The notes below the pieces were generated by a model. That model saw only the letters and a list, made by a program, of their open reading frames with translations, ran no database searches and was not told the origin of the DNA. From Halobacterium sp. CBA1132 (GTDB taxonomy: Archaea; Halobacteriota; Halobacteria; Halobacteriales; Halobacteriaceae), in assembly GCF_001485535.1 (NCBI RefSeq), contig NZ_BCMZ01000001.1, forward strand, positions 310,001 through 374,000: a DNA stretch of 64,000 nt. Reading direction: 5' to 3'. Of this stretch, positions 61,656 through 64,000 are shown piece after piece (the first letter of the stretch is position 1; the number at the start of each line of letters is the position of its first letter). Both the position numbers and the translations under genes were made by a program.

Positions 61656-62330
61656 CTACTGGAGGTTCTCGACGAGCGTGCGCAGCGTCGCGGCGTCGTA
61701 CTGACCGGGCGCGGTGGCGTTCTCGGGGTCGGCGGGCGCGTACCCGATGCGGGAGCCGTACAGCGGCGCAACAGCGCGCGTGTGCCGGCCTGCTTCACCC
61801 ATTGCCATCGTCGCGACGGGCGCGTCCACTGCGTTGAACTCGTGGGTGACGCGCAGTACGTCGAGGGCGTCGCCGTGGTCCTCGGCGGTGACCGCGAGCT
61901 TTCCGACGTCCCCCAGCGAGCACGCCTCCCCGAGTAACTCCGCGAGCACGCCCATCTCGGGCGTTCCCTCGAAGTCGTGGACGGAGACGATGGTCGCGGT
62001 GCCCTCGGCGCGCGCGGCCGCCAGCGCCTCCGCGCCGCCGCCGTCCTCCTCGGTGAGTGCTGCGAGTTCGATGTCGACGGCAGCGACGAAGTCGGTGCGC
62101 GCCGCCTCCGCGAGCGCGTCGATGCGGCCGTCCTCGCTGGCCTCGCCGCCCTCCCACTCGGCGCGGTTCGTCGCGATGACCGGGAGCTCGCCGTCGTAGT
62201 CGTCGAGCGCGGGCAGCGGGTCGTCGGCGAGGTCCATCCGGAACTCGACGGCGTCGGCGTGCTCGCGGGCGGCCGCCTCGTCGCCGAGGTCGGAGACGGG
62301 CGCCGCCAGCACGAACTCCTCGAAGTCCAT
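61656..62330 (-). CDS. aroD: 3-dehydroquinate dehydratase, type I
   Basis: Converts 3-dehydroquinate to 3-dehydroshikimate by Schiff-base chemistry. The 224-residue protein starts [35 protein letters not shown] carries the conserved E-x-R-x-[18 protein letters not shown] the conserved His, and [18 protein letters not shown] the active Lys. [20 protein letters not shown] is the late phosphate-like loop. It is on the minus strand in the same area as ADH and DHQ synthases, providing the third step of the pathway. Confidence 0.91.
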   Translation of the reverse strand: MDFEEFVLAAPVSDLGDEAAAREHADAVEFRMDLADDPLPALDDYDGELPVIATNRAEWEGGEASEDGRIDALAEAARTDFVAAVDIELAALTEEDGGGAEALAAARAEGTATIVSVHDFEGTPEMGVLAELLGEACSLGDVGKLAVTAEDHGDALDVLRVTHEFNAVDAPVATMAMGEAGRHTRAVAPLYGSRIGYAPADPENATAPGQYDAATLRTLVENLQ

Positions 62331-62413
62331 GGGGTGTCGTGTGTGGGCCGTCCGCAATACGGTTTCGGAGTCCGCAACGAGCCAAATGGTTCACACGGTG
62401 TTGGTCACGGTGT

Positions 62414-62597
62414 CCTCGAAAGCCCCGGCGCGCTCGCGGCCGCTCGCTGGCATATCCCTCGCTTCGCTCGGGATAGCGGCCAGCGAGACGGCTAAACGGA
62501 GCGCGAGCCGGGCGGTCGGCTCCGCCGACCGCCGAATGCCGTGGCGGCGTTGCCGCCACGCTGCCGCCCCTTTCAGCCCACCCGACACCGGTTGATT
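62414..62597. repeat. Intergenic palindromic element with conserved ends, copy 2
   Basis: A 184-bp element in the 336-nt gap 62331-62666. It begins CCTCGAAAGCCCC (62414-62426) and ends GCCCCTTTC (62566-62574), then CACCGGTTGATT (62586-62597), the same ends as at 44943-45069. Inside are CTCGCTGGC with GCCAGCGAG around ATATCCC/GGGATA, then GGCGGTCGGC-tcc-GCCGACCGCC, then GTGGCGGC-gtt-GCCGCCAC. No ORF, tRNA or other gene is seen in the gap. Confidence 0.75.
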
Positions 62598-62666
62598 AGC
62601 TGGCGAAGCCGCCGGCTGTCGTCTCGGAACGCGCGGAAAAGCGGCGTCGCGGTCGGGTGGAGCCGG

Positions 62667-63620
62667 TTAGACCGGAATCGTGTCTTCGGCTTCGAGCAGT
62701 TCGTGGTAGCGGTTGCGGATGGTGACCTCGGAGATGTCAGCGACCTCCGAGACCTTCGCCTGCGTCGTCTTCTCGTTCGTGAGGAGGGCGGCGGCGTACA
62801 CCGCGGCCGCGGCGAGGCCGACCGGGCTCTTGCCGGAGTGGACGCCCTTGTCCTTCGCGGTCTTGAGGAGTTCGCGGGCGCGGTGGGCGGACTCGTCGGA
62901 GAGTTCCAGCGAGGACGCGAACCGCGGGACGTAGCTCTCGGGGTCGGCGGGCGCGACTTCGAGGCCGAGTTCGCGGACGACGTAGCGGTACGTGCGCGCG
63001 ATTTCGGACTTCTCGACGCGGGAGACGTCCGCAATCTCGTCGAGGCTGCGCGGGACGCCGGCCTGTCGGGCGGCGGCGTACACGCAGGAGGTCGCGACCC
63101 CCTCGATGGAGCGACCCGGCAGCAGGTCGTCTTCGAGCGCGCGGCGGTAGATGACGGAGGCCGTCTCGCGAACGTTGTCCGGCAGGCCGAGCGCGGAGGC
63201 CATGCGGTCGATTTCGCCGAGCGCCTGCTTCAGGTTGCGCTCCTTGGCGTCGCGCGTGCGGAAGCGCTCGTTCCACTTGCGGAGGCGCTGCATCTTCTGG
63301 CGCTGGTTCGAGGACAGCGAGTTGCCGTACGCGTCCTTGTCCCGCCAGTCGATGTTCGTCGACAGCCCCTTGTCGTGCATCGTGTTCGTGGTGGGGGCGC
63401 CGACGCGGGATTTCTCGTCTTTCTCCTTGGAGTCGAACGCGCGCCACTCGGGGCCGCGGTCGATGCCTTCCTCCTCGACGACGAGGCCGCAGTCGGCGCA
63501 GACGGACTCGCCGTGCTCTTCGTCCTGAACGACGAGACCGCCACACTCCGGGCAGCCGTCCGTCGTCTCTTCTTCGTCCGTGCGCTCCTGCTCTCGGGAG
63601 CGCATGCGTGCATCTGTCAT
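62667..63620 (-). CDS. tfb: Transcription initiation factor IIB (TFB), second copy
   Basis: A 317-residue paralogue of the TFB at 14.1 kb. The zinc ribbon uses C23, C26, C41 and C44; the B-reader is RVGAPTTNTMHDKGLSTNID; both cyclin repeats end in HTH segments (PRSLDEIADVSRVEKSEI; EKTTQAKVSEVADISEVTIR). It differs from the first copy mainly in N-terminal residues and the linker SNQRQKMQRLRKWNERFR. Start at ATG 63618-63620; GGTTAAG, about 65 bases upstream, may be the TATA box. Haloarchaeal TFB copies differ in promoter choice. Confidence 0.95.
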   Translation of the reverse strand: MTDARMRSREQERTDEEETTDGCPECGGLVVQDEEHGESVCADCGLVVEEEGIDRGPEWRAFDSKEKDEKSRVGAPTTNTMHDKGLSTNIDWRDKDAYGNSLSSNQRQKMQRLRKWNERFRTRDAKERNLKQALGEIDRMASALGLPDNVRETASVIYRRALEDDLLPGRSIEGVATSCVYAAARQAGVPRSLDEIADVSRVEKSEIARTYRYVVRELGLEVAPADPESYVPRFASSLELSDESAHRARELLKTAKDKGVHSGKSPVGLAAAAVYAAALLTNEKTTQAKVSEVADISEVTIRNRYHELLEAEDTIPV

Positions 63621-63755
63621 TAGCGTGAAATCACCGGAAAACCCGGGTGAGTCGTAGCCAATCGGTTGGGACAAAACACACTTAACCGTTGCGCTATTCC
63701 GACGAGAGGTCACTCGACCGCGTCCGTTTTCACCGCGGGTCACGACCGTTCGAGC

Positions 63756-64000
63756 ATGCGCGCCGTCTCGCTCGCACCGAGCGCTACCGCCACTGTCGCC
63801 GCTCTCGGCGGCAGCGACCGCCTCGTGGGCGTGACGACACACTGCGAGGGCGTGGACGCACCCGTCGTCGGCGGCTGGCTGAACCCCGACTTCGAGCGCG
63901 TCCGCGACCTCGACCCGGATGTCGTCCTCACCAGTGACGCCCTCCAGCGCGAGGTCCGCGACGACCTGCGCGACCGCGGATTCGACGTCCGCCACGTCGA
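63756..64000 (+). CDS. Substrate-binding protein of a cobalamin/metal ABC transporter (BtuF-like), truncated by window end
   Basis: The first 81 residues (MRAVSLAPSATATVAALGGS; VGVTTHCEGVDAPVVGGWLN; DFERVRDLDPDVVLTSDALQ) match the helical-backbone metal/corrin receptor family (BtuF/FhuD fold). No signal peptide is present, so it may be a cytosolic cobalamin-binding relative and not a secreted one. The rest is outside the window. Confidence 0.8.
   Translation, partial: MRAVSLAPSATATVAALGGSDRLVGVTTHCEGVDAPVVGGWLNPDFERVRDLDPDVVLTSDALQREVRDDLRDRGFDVRHV

Noticed and set aside
1-64000. tRNA, rRNA or CRISPR genes
   Set aside because: I checked gaps over about 80 bases for T-arm (GGTTCRANTCC) patterns and for regularly spaced repeats and saw none. 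A covariance-model scan would be needed to exclude a tRNA with an intron.

Overview
This is a stretch of chromosome from an extremely halophilic archaeon (class Halobacteria, closest in feel to Halobacterium). The DNA is very GC-rich, and nearly every protein is loaded with Asp and Glu. Genes are tightly packed, often with 1-4 nt start/stop overlaps, and many starts lie about 25-30 nt after a TATA-like element, as in leaderless haloarchaeal transcripts. Marker genes are archaeal: two TFIIB factors, Rpo12, L37Ae, Pcc1, prefoldin beta, CetZ, LonB, GGGP synthase, archaeal CoA enzymes and archaeal shikimate enzymes. I see no rRNA, tRNA, CRISPR array or complete insertion sequence.

Layout. 1-10.7 kb is housekeeping: a DUF2070 membrane protein, a prefoldin/KEOPS/Rpo12/L37Ae operon, TruD and Pth2, dCTP deaminase followed by a ThiN-type regulator, an unknown gene behind a perfect iron-box-like palindrome, and the archaeal CoA pair (pantoate kinase and phosphopantothenate synthetase). 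10.8-12 kb is a small accessory patch with a UPF0175/PIN toxin-antitoxin-like pair and a hairpin-rich direct repeat that runs into the 3' end of aspS. 12-21.5 kb carries aspS, GGGP synthase, TFIIB, RNase HI, PadR, pyrophosphatase, a degenerate DHH protein, an alkaline-phosphatase-superfamily protein and CetZ. 21.6-30.1 kb is one long, tightly overlapping operon of eight genes: a secretion ATPase with a Cys-rich N-terminus, a GspF/TadC-like platform protein and several one-TM extracytoplasmic proteins ending in a 985-residue protein. It looks like a type IV filament or secretion machine of unknown function and is the most interesting unit here.

30-39 kb is metabolic: SDR, aldo/keto reductase, MFS transporter, GpgS-like glycosyltransferase, CoA pyrophosphatase and FAD oxidoreductases. 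39-49 kb holds Hsp20, a GT87 mannosyltransferase-like protein, an atypically AT-rich DUF429 gene that looks acquired, a radical SAM protein, TRAM, YkgJ, MBL hydrolase, a winged-helix regulator, a methyltransferase and a GT2. 49-55.6 kb holds an APC permease, SAM hydroxide adenosyltransferase, NMN adenylyltransferase, LonB, a CPBP protease and an alkyltransferase-like protein whose catalytic Cys is Asp. 55.7-62.3 kb is an aromatic amino acid block: trpCBA behind two TGTACA boxes, then the archaeal entry to the shikimate pathway (ADH synthase, DHQ synthase II) and type I dehydroquinase. The window ends with a second TFIIB and the start of a cobalamin/metal-binding transporter subunit.

Several palindromic elements recur: two copies of an intergenic element with conserved ends (44.9 and 62.4 kb), and in-frame palindromic insertions in truD, trpB and trpA. 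DUF numbers in the entries are recalled, not searched.
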